Notes: generated by a model from the sequence alone, not told the origin. Shown: positions 27,706-37,021, counted from the first letter of the stretch. The stretch is 64,000 bases of DNA from Bog-756 sp963734395 (GCA_963734395.1 CAVTGY010000003.1:620001-684000), one strand, 5' to 3'. A program made the numbers and translations.

Positions 27706-29007
27706 GTGCTCGATATCAACGACCTCATACTCGTCAGCGTCGACGACCACATCATCGAGCCCCCTGACCTCTTCGTCCACCATCTGACTCCCAGCTACCT
27801 GGACCGGGCGCCGAAGTTGGTGCGCAACGACGAGGGCTCCGACGTCTGGACGTTCGGCGAGGTGGTCATGGAGACGGCCGCTCTCAACGCGGTCGCCGGT
27901 CGCCCCAAGGAGGAGTACGGCCTCGAGCCCCAGAGCCTCGACGAGGTCCGGCCCGGCTGCTATGACGTCGACGAGCGGGTCCGGGACATGGACGCCGGCG
28001 GCGTGCTGGCGTCGATGAACTTCCCGTCCTTCCCGACCTTCACCGCCCGGGTCTTCGCGTCCGAGGATCCGGAGCTGTCGTTGGCGCTGGTGCGGGCGTA
28101 CAACGACTGGCACATCGACGAGTGGTGCGGTGCCTACCCGGGTCGGTTCATTCCCATGGCGGTGCCGGTGATATGGGATCCGGTCCAGACCGCCGACGAG
28201 ATCCGACGGACCGCGGCCAAGGGCTGTCACTCCCTGAGCTTCACCGAGAATCCCGCTGCCCTCGGCTACCCCAGCTTCCACGACGAGTACTGGGACCCGG
28301 TGTGGCGGGCGTGCTGCGACACCGACACCGTGCTCTCCATCCACCTCGGGTCCTCGGGCCGCCTGTCGATCCCGGCGGTCGACTCCCCACCCGACGTGAT
28401 GATCACCCTGCAGCCGATGAACATCCAATCGGCCGCAGCCGACCTGCTGTGGTCCCGGGTCCTGAAGAACTTCCCCCGACTCCGGGTGGCGTTGTCCGAG
28501 GGCGGCACCGGGTGGATCCCCTACTTCCTCGACCGGGTCGACCGGACCTTCGAGATGCACCGGGCATGGACGCTCCAGGACTTCGGGGGACGGCTGCCGT
28601 CAGAGGTGTTCCGGGAGCACTTCCTCACCTGCTTCATCAGTGACCCGGTGGGCATCCAACTGCGGGACCGGATCGGCGTCGACAACATGGCCTGGGAAGC
28701 GGACTACCCGCACAGCGATTCCATGTGGCCGACCGCCCCCGAGGAACTGCACGCCGCGTTCACCGCCAACGCCGTCTCCGACGGCGACATCAGGAAGATG
28801 ACCCACGAGAACGCCATGCGGTGGTATTCCTTCGATCCCTTCGGTCACATGCGCAGGGAGGAGTCGACGGTGGGTGCGCTGCGGAAGCGGTCCGAGGGCC
28901 ACGACGTCTCGGTCATGTCCCGCAGCACCCGGGTCCGCACGCCGGACGAGAAGCTCGAGGGCTTCCGCAAGCGGGCCCGCCGGGCGATGGCTGCCCAACA
29001 GCACTGA
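27706..29007 (+). CDS. Metal-dependent amidohydrolase family 2 protein, paralogue B
   Basis: 433-aa TIM-barrel amidohydrolase closely matching the protein at 18507-19787: LILVSVDDHIIEPPDLF, ASMNFPSFPTFTARVF, VALSEGGTGWIPYFLDRVD and WEADYPHSDSMWP align position by position. Same reaction class (hydrolysis or decarboxylation at a metal centre), substrate unknown. Start GTG 27706. The C-terminal 40 residues are basic and diverge between the paralogues, so the two enzymes may differ in partner or substrate. It is likely a single-gene unit, since a convergent GntR gene follows. Confidence 0.87.
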   Translation: MLDINDLILVSVDDHIIEPPDLFVHHLTPSYLDRAPKLVRNDEGSDVWTFGEVVMETAALNAVAGRPKEEYGLEPQSLDEVRPGCYDVDERVRDMDAGGVLASMNFPSFPTFTARVFASEDPELSLALVRAYNDWHIDEWCGAYPGRFIPMAVPVIWDPVQTADEIRRTAAKGCHSLSFTENPAALGYPSFHDEYWDPVWRACCDTDTVLSIHLGSSGRLSIPAVDSPPDVMITLQPMNIQSAAADLLWSRVLKNFPRLRVALSEGGTGWIPYFLDRVDRTFEMHRAWTLQDFGGRLPSEVFREHFLTCFISDPVGIQLRDRIGVDNMAWEADYPHSDSMWPTAPEELHAAFTANAVSDGDIRKMTHENAMRWYSFDPFGHMRREESTVGALRKRSEGHDVSVMSRSTRVRTPDEKLEGFRKRARRAMAAQQH

Positions 29008-29034
29008 CGGCGCGCGCTGCGGGAGCCGTCCGGC

Positions 29035-29697
29035 CTACGGAGTGAGGAGTTCTCCGTCGGGTGCCACGTTGTGTCGCAGCCAGTCTCCCAGCGCGGCGCC
29101 TGCGTCGAGCACATGGGCCTCGGCGATGGTGCGGGCCGAGGCGGGGTCGCCCCGTTCGATGGCGCTGAGTAGTGCGGCGTGGTCCGCACGGCTCCGTCGC
29201 TCCTGCTCGGGGAAGAGGTCGAAAAAGCTGAAAGGGACCACCCGCACGGCCTGGCGGAGATAGGTCAGCAGGCGGGGTGAGCCGGCGGCGAGGTTGACGG
29301 CGCGGTGGAACCGCCGGTTGGCGGAGACCAGGTCTGGTTCCTCCACGGCATCGGCGAGAAGGTGCAGCTCGGCCAGCTGCGCGGCGTTCATCCGGGTGGT
29401 GGCCCACTCGGCGGCCTTTCCTGCCAGGGTGGCCAGGATGGCGAAGTTGTCGACGGCATCGTCGGGGGACATCCCGATCACGGTGATGCCGCTGCGGGGG
29501 GAGACGGCCACCAGCCCCTCGTAGGAGAGTTCCAAGAGCGCTTCGCGCACCGGGGTCCGGCTGATGCCGAACTCTTCGGTGATCTGGTCGAGGTCGAGTC
29601 GGTCGCCCGGACGGAGCCTTCCGGTCAAGACCCGGTCCCGCAGCTCCCGGGCGGCGCGGGAGCGCACTGTTCCGCCGATCGACTTGAAATCTGACAT
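29035..29697 (-). CDS. GntR-family transcriptional regulator (FadR/VanR-like)
   Basis: 220-aa regulator. Winged helix at residues 14-75 (RLDLDQITEEFGISRTPVRE, ALLELSYEGLVAVSPRSGIT), then an all-helical FCD-type ligand domain with the metal-ligand residues in NRRFHRAVNLAAGS and RADHAALLSAIERGD. FCD regulators sense carboxylic acids. It is divergent from the flavin monooxygenase/CoA-transferase operon, its likely target. An inverted repeat overlaps its own start codon. Confidence 0.88.
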   Translation of the reverse strand: MSDFKSIGGTVRSRAARELRDRVLTGRLRPGDRLDLDQITEEFGISRTPVREALLELSYEGLVAVSPRSGITVIGMSPDDAVDNFAILATLAGKAAEWATTRMNAAQLAELHLLADAVEEPDLVSANRRFHRAVNLAAGSPRLLTYLRQAVRVVPFSFFDLFPEQERRSRADHAALLSAIERGDPASARTIAEAHVLDAGAALGDWLRHNVAPDGELLTP

Positions 29698-29717
29698 ATC
29701 ACATTCTATATTTCAAG
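29683..29717. promoter_or_regulatory. Inverted repeat over the GntR start, possible autoregulatory operator
   Basis: CTTGAAAT (29683-29690) and ATTTCAAG (29710-29717) form perfect 8-bp arms separated by 19 nt of unusually AT-rich sequence. The left arm lies within the first codons of the GntR gene. The position between divergent genes suits a GntR operator, but the spacing is wide for one dimer. Confidence 0.4.
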
Positions 29718-29775
29718 CCAGCTCCACAGTCAACGATCATCCAGTTCGACGAGAGCACCCCGGTCGACGAGAGAA

Positions 29776-31128
29776 ATGGTGATGCCGGTGAAGCAGATGT
29801 CGCTGGTGGGGTTCATGCAGGCGGGGAACGCCACGGTCTACGCAGGCTCGTGGCGCCATCCGGCCACCGAGCACCGCTTCCTGGACGCCGACTACTACCA
29901 GAACCTGGGGCGCACCCTCGAGGCGGGATGCTTCGACATGATGTTCTTCGACGACCGCTTGGCCATGCCGGGGATCTACGGGGGCTCGGTGGCCGAGGCA
30001 GTCCGCCACGGTGCCCGTCCGGTCAAGCTCGACCTGAGCATCGTCCTCGGCGTGATCGCCGGCGCCACCCGTTCGATCGGCCTGGGCGCCACCTACTCGA
30101 CCACCTACTACTCGCCGTTCCACGTCGCCCGTACCTTCGCCACCCTCGACCACCTGACCAAGGGACGCGCCGCCTGGAACGTGGTGACCTCGGTCAACGA
30201 CAGCGAGGCGCAGAACTACGGCGTCGACCAGGTGCTGGAGCACGACGCCCGTTACGACCGGGCCGACGAGTTCCTCGAGGCCACCACCGGGCTATGGGAC
30301 TCCTGGGAGGACGAGGCCCTGATCCTCGACCGGGCCAACGGCATCTTCGCCGATCCCGACAAAGTGCACGAGCTCAACTACGACGGTGACTGGTTCAAGG
30401 TGCGCGGGCCCCTGACCGTGCCCCGCACGCCACAGGGGCGGCCGGTGTTACTCCAGGCCGGCTCGTCCGGGCGAGGGCGGGACTTCGCCGCCCGGTGGGC
30501 CGAGCTCATCTTCACCGGCGATCCGAGCATCGAGGTGGCCCGGAACCACTTCAAGGACCAGAAGGAGCGAATCGCCGAGGAGGGACGCGATCCGGACGCG
30601 GTCAAGATGCTCCCGATGGTCTACACGGTGCTGGGGGAGTCGACCGCCCAGGCCCAGGAGCGAGAGCAGATGTTCCTCAACGACTTGGTCGACCCGATGG
30701 CCTCACTGACGCTGCTGTCCGAGTTGATGAACTACGACTTCTCCGGACTGGCGCTCGACACGCCGATCACTGACGAGCTCATCGAGTCGATCTCCGGCAT
30801 TCGCGGACTGGTTCAGAACCTCCGGACCCACATCGGAGGGACGATCACCCTCGCCGACCTGGCCGGGCACCGGGCCACGCTGTTGCAGGGCCCGCGCTTT
30901 GTCGGCACCGGGACGGAGGTCGCCGACCAGATGGAGGAGTGGTTCAACACCGACGCCTGCGACGGGTTCGTCATCGCCGCCACCCACAGCCCCGGCGCCT
31001 ACGAGGACGTGGTGCGGCTGGCCGTTCCCGAGCTCCAGCGGCGCGGCGTCTTCCGCGACCGGTACGCCGGGGCCACCCTCCGTGAGAACCTCGGGCTGGC
31101 CCGGCCCGAGTGCGTGGTCCGTGCCTGA
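29776..31128 (+). CDS. Flavin-dependent monooxygenase, NtaA/SnaA/DszA family (LLM class)
   Basis: 450-aa LLM-class monooxygenase using reduced FMN supplied by a separate reductase. Family hallmarks are EAGCFDMMFFDDRLAMPG, the LDHLTKGRAAWNVVTS block with the conserved NVVTS, and PVLLQAGSSGRGRDFAARWA. Relatives attack nitrilotriacetate, EDTA, sulfones, long alkanes or heterocycles. ATG 29776; a second ATG (29782) is also possible. First gene of a plus-strand operon; its end overlaps the CoA-transferase start by 8 nt. Confidence 0.9.
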   Translation: MVMPVKQMSLVGFMQAGNATVYAGSWRHPATEHRFLDADYYQNLGRTLEAGCFDMMFFDDRLAMPGIYGGSVAEAVRHGARPVKLDLSIVLGVIAGATRSIGLGATYSTTYYSPFHVARTFATLDHLTKGRAAWNVVTSVNDSEAQNYGVDQVLEHDARYDRADEFLEATTGLWDSWEDEALILDRANGIFADPDKVHELNYDGDWFKVRGPLTVPRTPQGRPVLLQAGSSGRGRDFAARWAELIFTGDPSIEVARNHFKDQKERIAEEGRDPDAVKMLPMVYTVLGESTAQAQEREQMFLNDLVDPMASLTLLSELMNYDFSGLALDTPITDELIESISGIRGLVQNLRTHIGGTITLADLAGHRATLLQGPRFVGTGTEVADQMEEWFNTDACDGFVIAATHSPGAYEDVVRLAVPELQRRGVFRDRYAGATLRENLGLARPECVVRA

Positions 31129-32323
31129 GCAGCCGGGCCCGCTGGTCGGACTCCGGGTCGTCGACGCCGCCCTCCTGGTGGCCGGGCCGATGGTGGCCAC
31201 CATGCTCGGAGAGTTCGGTGCCGAGGTGGTCAAGGTCGAGCAGCCCGCGGTCGGCGACCCCCTGCGGACCTGGGGACCGACCAAGGACGGTATCGGTCTG
31301 GTGTGGAAGAGCGTCAGTCGCAACAAGCGCTGCGTCACCCTCGATCTCCGTCACCATGACGGCCAAGAGCTCTTCCACCAGCTTCTCGAGGTGAGCGACG
31401 TGCTGGTCGTAGGCAACCGCCCGAGCGCCCTGCTCCGGTGGGGCCTCGACTACGAATCGGTCCATGCGCGCCATCCGCAGCTTGTGATGCTTCACGTGAG
31501 CGGGTACGGCCGGGGAGGGCCGTCGAGCGACCGACCGGGGTTCGGCACCCTGGCCGAGGCGATGAGCGGCTTCGCCCAGGTGACCGGACAGCCGGACGGG
31601 CCCCCGACCTTGCCGCCGTTCATGCTGGCCGACGGGGTCGCGGCCCAGGCGGCGACCTGGGCGGTGATGATGGCGCTCTACCATCGCGACGTCCACGGGC
31701 GGACGGGCCAGCTGGTCGATGTCAACCTGGTCGAGCCTCTGGCCCGCCTCATCGAGTCGTCGACCCTGGCTTTCGACCAGTTGGGGACCGTCGCCGGACG
31801 GGTGGGCAACCACCTGGCGGCCAGTGCGCCCCGCAACACCTTCCGGACCGCCGACGACAAGTGGCTGGTCATCTCCAGCGCCTCGGCCAACATCGTGGTG
31901 CGGGTGTTCCAGGCCATCGGCCGCCCCGATCTGGCCGAGGACCCCAACTACGTGGACCCGGTCGGCCGCCAGGCCCGAGGGATCGAGATCGACGCCATGG
32001 TGGCCGAGTGGATCGCGCAGCGCACGCTGGGCGACGCGATGCAGGTGTTCCTCGACGCCGACGTGGCCGCGGCCCCCGTCTATGACGCCGGCCAACTCCT
32101 TGCCGACGAACACCTGCGGTCGCGGGGAACCTTCGCCCGACTGGACGACCCCGACCTCGGAGCGATCCGGGTACAGGCACCGCTGGCCCAGCTTTCGGAC
32201 ACTCCCGGCCACATCGACCACCTGGGACAGGACCTTGGGGCCGAGAACGACGCCGTCTACGGTGGCCTGCTCGGCCTCGCGCCCGACCGCATCGCCGCGC
32301 TGTCTGCGGCCGGCGTCATCTAA
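31121..32323 (+). CDS. CaiB/BaiF (class III) CoA-transferase
   Basis: 400-aa class III CoA-transferase moving CoA between carboxylic acids through mixed anhydrides. Conserved parts: GLRVVDAALLVAGPMVATML, GAEVVKVEQPAVGDPLRTWG, LHVSGYGRGGPSSDRPGFG and the region FMLADGVAAQAATWAVMMAL, with the aspartate expected at the active site. Start GTG 31121 lies within the end of the monooxygenase gene. Alternative function: racemase of the same fold. It would activate the acid made by the preceding monooxygenase. Confidence 0.9.
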   Translation: MPEQPGPLVGLRVVDAALLVAGPMVATMLGEFGAEVVKVEQPAVGDPLRTWGPTKDGIGLVWKSVSRNKRCVTLDLRHHDGQELFHQLLEVSDVLVVGNRPSALLRWGLDYESVHARHPQLVMLHVSGYGRGGPSSDRPGFGTLAEAMSGFAQVTGQPDGPPTLPPFMLADGVAAQAATWAVMMALYHRDVHGRTGQLVDVNLVEPLARLIESSTLAFDQLGTVAGRVGNHLAASAPRNTFRTADDKWLVISSASANIVVRVFQAIGRPDLAEDPNYVDPVGRQARGIEIDAMVAEWIAQRTLGDAMQVFLDADVAAAPVYDAGQLLADEHLRSRGTFARLDDPDLGAIRVQAPLAQLSDTPGHIDHLGQDLGAENDAVYGGLLGLAPDRIAALSAAGVI

Positions 32324-32345
32324 TCGTCGAACGAGGGAGGCACCC

Positions 32346-33269
32346 GTGTACGAACCCCGAGCGCGACGATCGGAGCTGGCCACCCCGGCCAGCAGCGAGC
32401 GCATGTGTGCGAAAGCGCCGGGTTCCGGTGCCGATCTGGTGTTCTTGGACCTGGAGGACGCCTGCGCGCCGGTGGTCAAGGAGTCGTCCCGGGCCATCGC
32501 CGTCAACGCCTTGGTCAACCAGGACTGGGGTCGGGTGGTGCGGGCGGTCCGGGTCAACGGTCTCGGGACCCCGTGGTGCTACGGCGACGTGGTCGAGGTG
32601 GTCACCGGCGCCCGGGACACCCTGGACGTGATCATCGTGCCGAAAGCGCGGACTGCCCGTGACGTGTGGTGGTTCGACGTCTTGCTCACCCAGCTCGAGG
32701 CCAAGCTCGGCCTGACCAAGCGCATCGGACTCGAGGTACTGATCGAGGAGGCCGAAGGTCTGACCAACGCCGCCGAGATCGCCCGGTCGAGCGATCGCCT
32801 CGAAGCGATCATCTTCGGTGCCGGCGACCTGTCCGCCTCCCTGCACGCCCGGGTGGACGGCAACTTCGACCCGGTGGGTGAGTACCCCGGCGACTTCTGG
32901 CACCATGCCAGGGTGCAGATTCTGGCCGCCGCCCGGGCCGCGGGCATCGACGCCATCGACGCGCCGTATCCGGCCTACCAGGACCCGGAGGGCTATCGAC
33001 GGTCAGCGGCGCACGCCAGCCTGTTGGGGTACGACGGGAAGTGGGCCATCCATCCCGACCAGATCCCCATCGCCAACGCGGTGTTCGCTCCGACCGAGGC
33101 GGAGATCCGAGACGCCGAAGAGTCAATTGCCGTCTACCGCGCCTCGGAGGCCGAAGGCGTGGGTTCCATCGGGCGGGACGGCCGGCTGGTGGATGCCGCC
33201 CACATGAGGTTGGCCGCCAACGTGTTGCACAAAGCATCGCTGGCCGCATCCGAGCGACCCGGGTCGTGA
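32346..33269 (+). CDS. HpcH/HpaI-CitE family CoA-ester lyase (malyl-CoA lyase-like)
   Basis: 307-aa TIM-barrel lyase. Magnesium-binding and CoA motifs: LVFLDLEDACAPVVKESSR, LEVLIEEAEGLTNAAEIA, IIFGAGDLSASLHAR and GKWAIHPDQIPIAN. Family members cleave malyl-, beta-methylmalyl- or citramalyl-CoA to acetyl- or propionyl-CoA plus a 2-oxoacid. Start GTG 32346 is preceded by GAGGGAGG. It follows the CoA-transferase by 22 nt, a sensible activation-then-cleavage pair. Confidence 0.88.
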   Translation: MYEPRARRSELATPASSERMCAKAPGSGADLVFLDLEDACAPVVKESSRAIAVNALVNQDWGRVVRAVRVNGLGTPWCYGDVVEVVTGARDTLDVIIVPKARTARDVWWFDVLLTQLEAKLGLTKRIGLEVLIEEAEGLTNAAEIARSSDRLEAIIFGAGDLSASLHARVDGNFDPVGEYPGDFWHHARVQILAAARAAGIDAIDAPYPAYQDPEGYRRSAAHASLLGYDGKWAIHPDQIPIANAVFAPTEAEIRDAEESIAVYRASEAEGVGSIGRDGRLVDAAHMRLAANVLHKASLAASERPGS

Positions 33270-33276
33270 CCGGCCG

Positions 33277-34320
33277 GTGACGCCGAACACCACCTACCGG
33301 GTGGTCCAGTGGGCCACCGGCAACATCGGCACCCGCTCGCTGCGGGCGGTCATCGAGCATCCGCGGCTCGAACTGGTGGGGGTGCGGGTGACCAACCCCG
33401 ACAAGGTGGGACAGGATGCCGGCACGTTGTGCGGCCTCGAGCCGACGGGGATCGCGGCCACCGACGACCTCGCCGACGTCCTCACCCTCCGACCGGACTG
33501 CGTGCTCTACATGCAACAGGGATACGACGTCGACGTGCTCTGCGCGCTCCTCGGGTCAGGGGTGAACGTCGTGGCCACCGCCGGTGGGTTCCACCATCCG
33601 GGCAGCATGGACCCGACGGTCCGAGAGCGCATCGAAGCCGCGTGTGCGAGCGGCAACACCTCCATCCACAGCACCGGGGTCAGCCCTGGGTTCATCTCCG
33701 AGGCGATCCCCGTGGTGCTGACTTCGCTCCAGCGCCGCCTGGACCGGCTGCACATCGCCGAGTTCGCAGACCTGTCGAGCCGCAACTCGCCGGTGCTCCT
33801 GTTCGACCTGATGGGCTACGGCAAAGACCCCTCCACCTTCGACCCGCTGCGCTGGTCGCACGGTGCCGAGGCCTTCGGTCCCTCGCTCCGGCTCATCGGT
33901 GACGCGCTGGGGATGCCGCTCGAGTCGGTCGAGTCCACCGGAGAGGTGGCCACCGCTGTCTCGGACATCGAGATCGCCGCCGGGACCATCCCGGCCGGGA
34001 CGGTCGCCGGACAACGGATGAACGTGTTGGGAAGGCACCAGGGTGTCGAGCTGATCAGCTTCAGCGCAACCTGGTACTGCTCGACGGAGATCGACGCGGC
34101 ATGGGACCTGCAATCGGGGGGATGGCGGGTGACCGTCGAGGGGGACTGCCCCCTCGACATGGACCTCCGCCTGGCGGTCCCCCTGGAGCTGATGGCGGAG
34201 TCGACACCCGGGTACACGGCCAACCGCGCCGTCAACGCGGTGTCCGTCGTCTGTGAGGCGGCGCCGGGCATCAGGACCACGGTCGATCTCCCCGAGGTCG
34301 TAGCCGACCTCGGTTCGTGA
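33277..34320 (+). CDS. Dihydrodipicolinate-reductase-fold NAD(P)H dehydrogenase
   Basis: 347-aa protein with an N-terminal Rossmann domain (YRVVQWATGNIGTRSLRAVI) and the DapB-like middle (GVNVVATAGGFHHPGSMD, then STGVSPGFISEAIP). Similar proteins are annotated as dihydrodipicolinate reductases or diaminopentanoate/amine dehydrogenases, but in actinobacterial catabolic clusters their true substrate is mostly unknown. Start GTG 33277 lies 7 nt after the lyase stop, so it is in the operon. Confidence 0.8.
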   Translation: MTPNTTYRVVQWATGNIGTRSLRAVIEHPRLELVGVRVTNPDKVGQDAGTLCGLEPTGIAATDDLADVLTLRPDCVLYMQQGYDVDVLCALLGSGVNVVATAGGFHHPGSMDPTVRERIEAACASGNTSIHSTGVSPGFISEAIPVVLTSLQRRLDRLHIAEFADLSSRNSPVLLFDLMGYGKDPSTFDPLRWSHGAEAFGPSLRLIGDALGMPLESVESTGEVATAVSDIEIAAGTIPAGTVAGQRMNVLGRHQGVELISFSATWYCSTEIDAAWDLQSGGWRVTVEGDCPLDMDLRLAVPLELMAESTPGYTANRAVNAVSVVCEAAPGIRTTVDLPEVVADLGS

Positions 34321-34353
34321 CAATGTGGGAATGAGTGACAAAGGGATGTGGAC

Positions 34354-35280
34354 ATGAGTGATGAAGGTGTGCTCGACCCGTGGGTGGTCGAGTGGATGGC
34401 CGAAAATCCGGAGCGGGCGACGCCCTTCGACGACCTGGTGCCCGAGCTCCTCGAGCTGGCCCGCGGCGACTACGGACCGCAACTTACCCAGACCATCGCA
34501 CACGTCAAAGACGAGCAGGTCGGTGACGTCCCCATCCGGATCTACCGGGGATCGGACCAGCCGACGGGACTGGTCGTGTACTTCCACGGTGGCGGGTACG
34601 TCATCGGGAGCATCGGGTTGATGGACGGCGTGGCCCGGGAGATCGCTCATGCCTCCGGTGCCACGGTGGTCTCGGTGGGCTACCGGCTGGCCCCGGAGCA
34701 CCCCTACCCGGCCGGACTCGACGACTGCGTGTCGGTGACCCGGTGGGCGCTGGACAACAGCGGGCGGTTCGGCGTGCCGCCATCGGCGGTGGCAGTGGCC
34801 GGCGAGAGTGCGGGGGGCAACATGGCCGCCACGGTGTCACTCCGGCTACGGGATGCCGGCGGTGCCGCGCCGGCGGGACAGGTGCTGATGTATCCCGGGG
34901 TGTCCGGTTCGAAGCTGCTTGCGTCGATGACCGAGTTCGACGGGCTGGTGATCAGCCTCAAGGCCTGCGAGCGGTTCTGGGAGGCGTACCGCGCCGGCCG
35001 CGACCTGGACGACGACCCCTACGCCGCCCCCCTCTACGCAAAGTCACTGGCCGACCTCCCGCCGGCGCTGGTCCTGGTGGGCGGGTGCGACATGCTCCGC
35101 GACGAGGGCCGTGCCTACGCCGCCCGACTGCGGGACGATGGGGTCGCGGTCGACGAGGTCTGCTATCCGGGTCAGCCCCACGGCTTCATCAACTTCGGGT
35201 TCCCGGCGGCAAGCCTGGCCTTCGAGCGCACCGGCGACTGGCTCCGGAACCGTTTCGAGCGTGCCTGGGGAGCGGACTGA
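34354..35280 (+). CDS. Alpha/beta-hydrolase, hormone-sensitive-lipase (HSL, family IV) esterase type
   Basis: 308-aa esterase. HSL oxyanion motif YFHGGGYVIGS, nucleophile elbow VAGESAGGNMAA (Ser), acid GGCDMLRDEGRAYA (Asp) and base GQPHGFINF (His) complete the triad. It hydrolyses short-chain esters or lactones. ATG 34354 is chosen over GTG 34348 because AAAGGGA lies at a good distance. It ends the plus-strand run that began at 29.8 kb; the sequence beyond it changes character. Confidence 0.9.
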   Translation: MSDEGVLDPWVVEWMAENPERATPFDDLVPELLELARGDYGPQLTQTIAHVKDEQVGDVPIRIYRGSDQPTGLVVYFHGGGYVIGSIGLMDGVAREIAHASGATVVSVGYRLAPEHPYPAGLDDCVSVTRWALDNSGRFGVPPSAVAVAGESAGGNMAATVSLRLRDAGGAAPAGQVLMYPGVSGSKLLASMTEFDGLVISLKACERFWEAYRAGRDLDDDPYAAPLYAKSLADLPPALVLVGGCDMLRDEGRAYAARLRDDGVAVDEVCYPGQPHGFINFGFPAASLAFERTGDWLRNRFERAWGAD

Positions 35281-35428
35281 GCCGAGGCGCTCTCGGCCCG
35301 GACTCCTGCAGTGGGGGCGTCAGGCGGTGCCACTCAAACAGTTCGCTGAATACGGGCGACCATCCCGATGGCCAGTCACAGGTTGCGAAGAGGACCCGCG
35401 GTGCGGCAATTGGAAGCAGGACCAATCG

Positions 35429-36877
35429 CTACAGCTCGTCAGAGTGGCGCTCCCTAAGGACCCGAGCCCAGCCCTCACGCCCGGTTGCGCGCAATCGTTC
35501 GAGGTAGGGCCCGAGACGGCCACGCACATGAAACGGTCCCCCTTCCGCGCGCACTGCATCCATGGGGTCGTCCAAACCAGTCCGTTCCAGTTGCGCCAAT
35601 GTCCAATTCTCCAGCAATGATGCGCCGATCCTCGACGTTCCTCCACCCTCGTCCCAGAGGTCGTCCGTCTCGTGTGGGTCGCTGGCTACATCGAACAGCA
35701 TCTCGTCGGACCAGTGACCGTGGTAGCCGTCGTGCCAGGTGCGGAGGTAGAGATGGTCGCCAAAGCGAACGCCGCGCTGGCATGACCACGCACCTTGGGA
35801 CAGGACGAGGTGGTCCCGGCCCCCGCTCCCTTCAAGATCGATCGGCACGCCGTCCCAACTCCTTGGGACACGGAACCCGGCCAGGTTGAGCACGGTGGCA
35901 GCTATATCCAGGTGGTACTGCAGTCCTTCGTGAACGCGCGGTCCCACACCAGGCCAGCGAAGGACCGCGGGGATATGACATGTGGCCTCGTCGGCCGCCT
36001 GGTGATCGGCGTACACGCCGAGCTCGCCGAACGCCTCTCCGTGGTCGGTGCTGACCAGAACCGCCGTCTCGTCGGCGACACCCAGGTCATCGAGCTTGCT
36101 CATCAGCGAGCCAAGGGCGTCGTCCGCGTACCGGACACCCACGTCATAGCCGTCAAAGATGGCCTTGACTGCGTCCATGGAATTGACATCCCAGGGCTGG
36201 CGAGACGGAGGTGGTCCCCACTCATCGGGAGTGAAGCCCCAGGGCTCCTGCGCCGAATGGGGACCGCCCAACTCCCAGTTGCGGGCCCGCACCTCCTCGG
36301 TGTGCCAGGCGGGCACGTCGTCGGTTGAAAACGGATTCCCGAACTCGTCCGGTGTGTTGTAGGGCGTGTGCGGGTCCCAGAGGTGGACGTGGAGGAACCA
36401 GTCGTCGGCTCTTCCCCGGCGGTCCAGCCAGTCGAGGGCAACCGGGACGACCTGGTCTGCTCGCTCGGCACCCATGCCCCGCATCAGATTCATCGCCTCC
36501 ATGAATCCGTGGTTCCACCAGGTCGCCGAGTGACGAAACGGGAAGCTCGAAATAGAGGCCGTCTGCCAGCCGCTCCAGTAGAAAGTGCCAGCCCACGACT
36601 CGAGTGAGTAGCGGCTCAAGAAGCCGCGCCGGCCCCCCTCATTGCGGAGCTCGGCACCGCTTCCGCCATGGTTGACCACCCCGTTCCGGATCCCGAACGT
36701 CCCCGACATGAGCGCAGCACGGCTCGGGAGGCATGGGACATCCGAGGCGTAGACGTTTGCGAACCGCACTCCTTCGGCCGCCACGGCATCGATGTTCGGC
36801 GTGGTTGCGCGGTGGTAGCCGTAACAGCCGAGATGGTCGGCGCGCAGCGTGTCGATGTCCAGGTACAGCAGGCGCAT
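35429..36877 (-). CDS. Sulfatase (formylglycine-dependent arylsulfatase family)
   Basis: 482-aa type I sulfatase. The maturation motif C49-L-P-S-R53 (SDVPCLPSRAALMSGT) supplies the cysteine converted to formylglycine. Metal-ligand aspartates sit in LYLDIDTLRADHLGCYG and in the late LVSTDHGEAFGELG. No signal peptide is visible, so it may be cytoplasmic. The first gene of the less GC-rich block, it shares that block with a sulfotransferase. A sulfatase-modifying enzyme is not encoded nearby. Confidence 0.9.
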   Translation of the reverse strand: MRLLYLDIDTLRADHLGCYGYHRATTPNIDAVAAEGVRFANVYASDVPCLPSRAALMSGTFGIRNGVVNHGGSGAELRNEGGRRGFLSRYSLESWAGTFYWSGWQTASISSFPFRHSATWWNHGFMEAMNLMRGMGAERADQVVPVALDWLDRRGRADDWFLHVHLWDPHTPYNTPDEFGNPFSTDDVPAWHTEEVRARNWELGGPHSAQEPWGFTPDEWGPPPSRQPWDVNSMDAVKAIFDGYDVGVRYADDALGSLMSKLDDLGVADETAVLVSTDHGEAFGELGVYADHQAADEATCHIPAVLRWPGVGPRVHEGLQYHLDIAATVLNLAGFRVPRSWDGVPIDLEGSGGRDHLVLSQGAWSCQRGVRFGDHLYLRTWHDGYHGHWSDEMLFDVASDPHETDDLWDEGGGTSRIGASLLENWTLAQLERTGLDDPMDAVRAEGGPFHVRGRLGPYLERLRATGREGWARVLRERHSDEL

Positions 36878-36962
36878 GAGTTCCGTCCGTTAAATTGTGA
36901 CTCGAAGTGACCAGAATCGTGGCACATGTGGCCGTCAAGAATGCTGTATGTGATGGTCCCCT

Positions 36963-36982
36963 GACCACCGGCTGAGTGGGGC
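36963..36982 (+). repeat. Short dispersed repeat, copy A
   Basis: gaccaccggctgagtggggc, in the gap between the sulfatase and the first lipoprotein gene. It differs from copy B (38102) at two of 20 positions and from copy C (41342) at a few. Confidence 0.45.
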
Positions 36983-37021
36983 GGTTCGGCATGGGCGACG
37001 GTCAATTCGGCGGTTGCCGCT

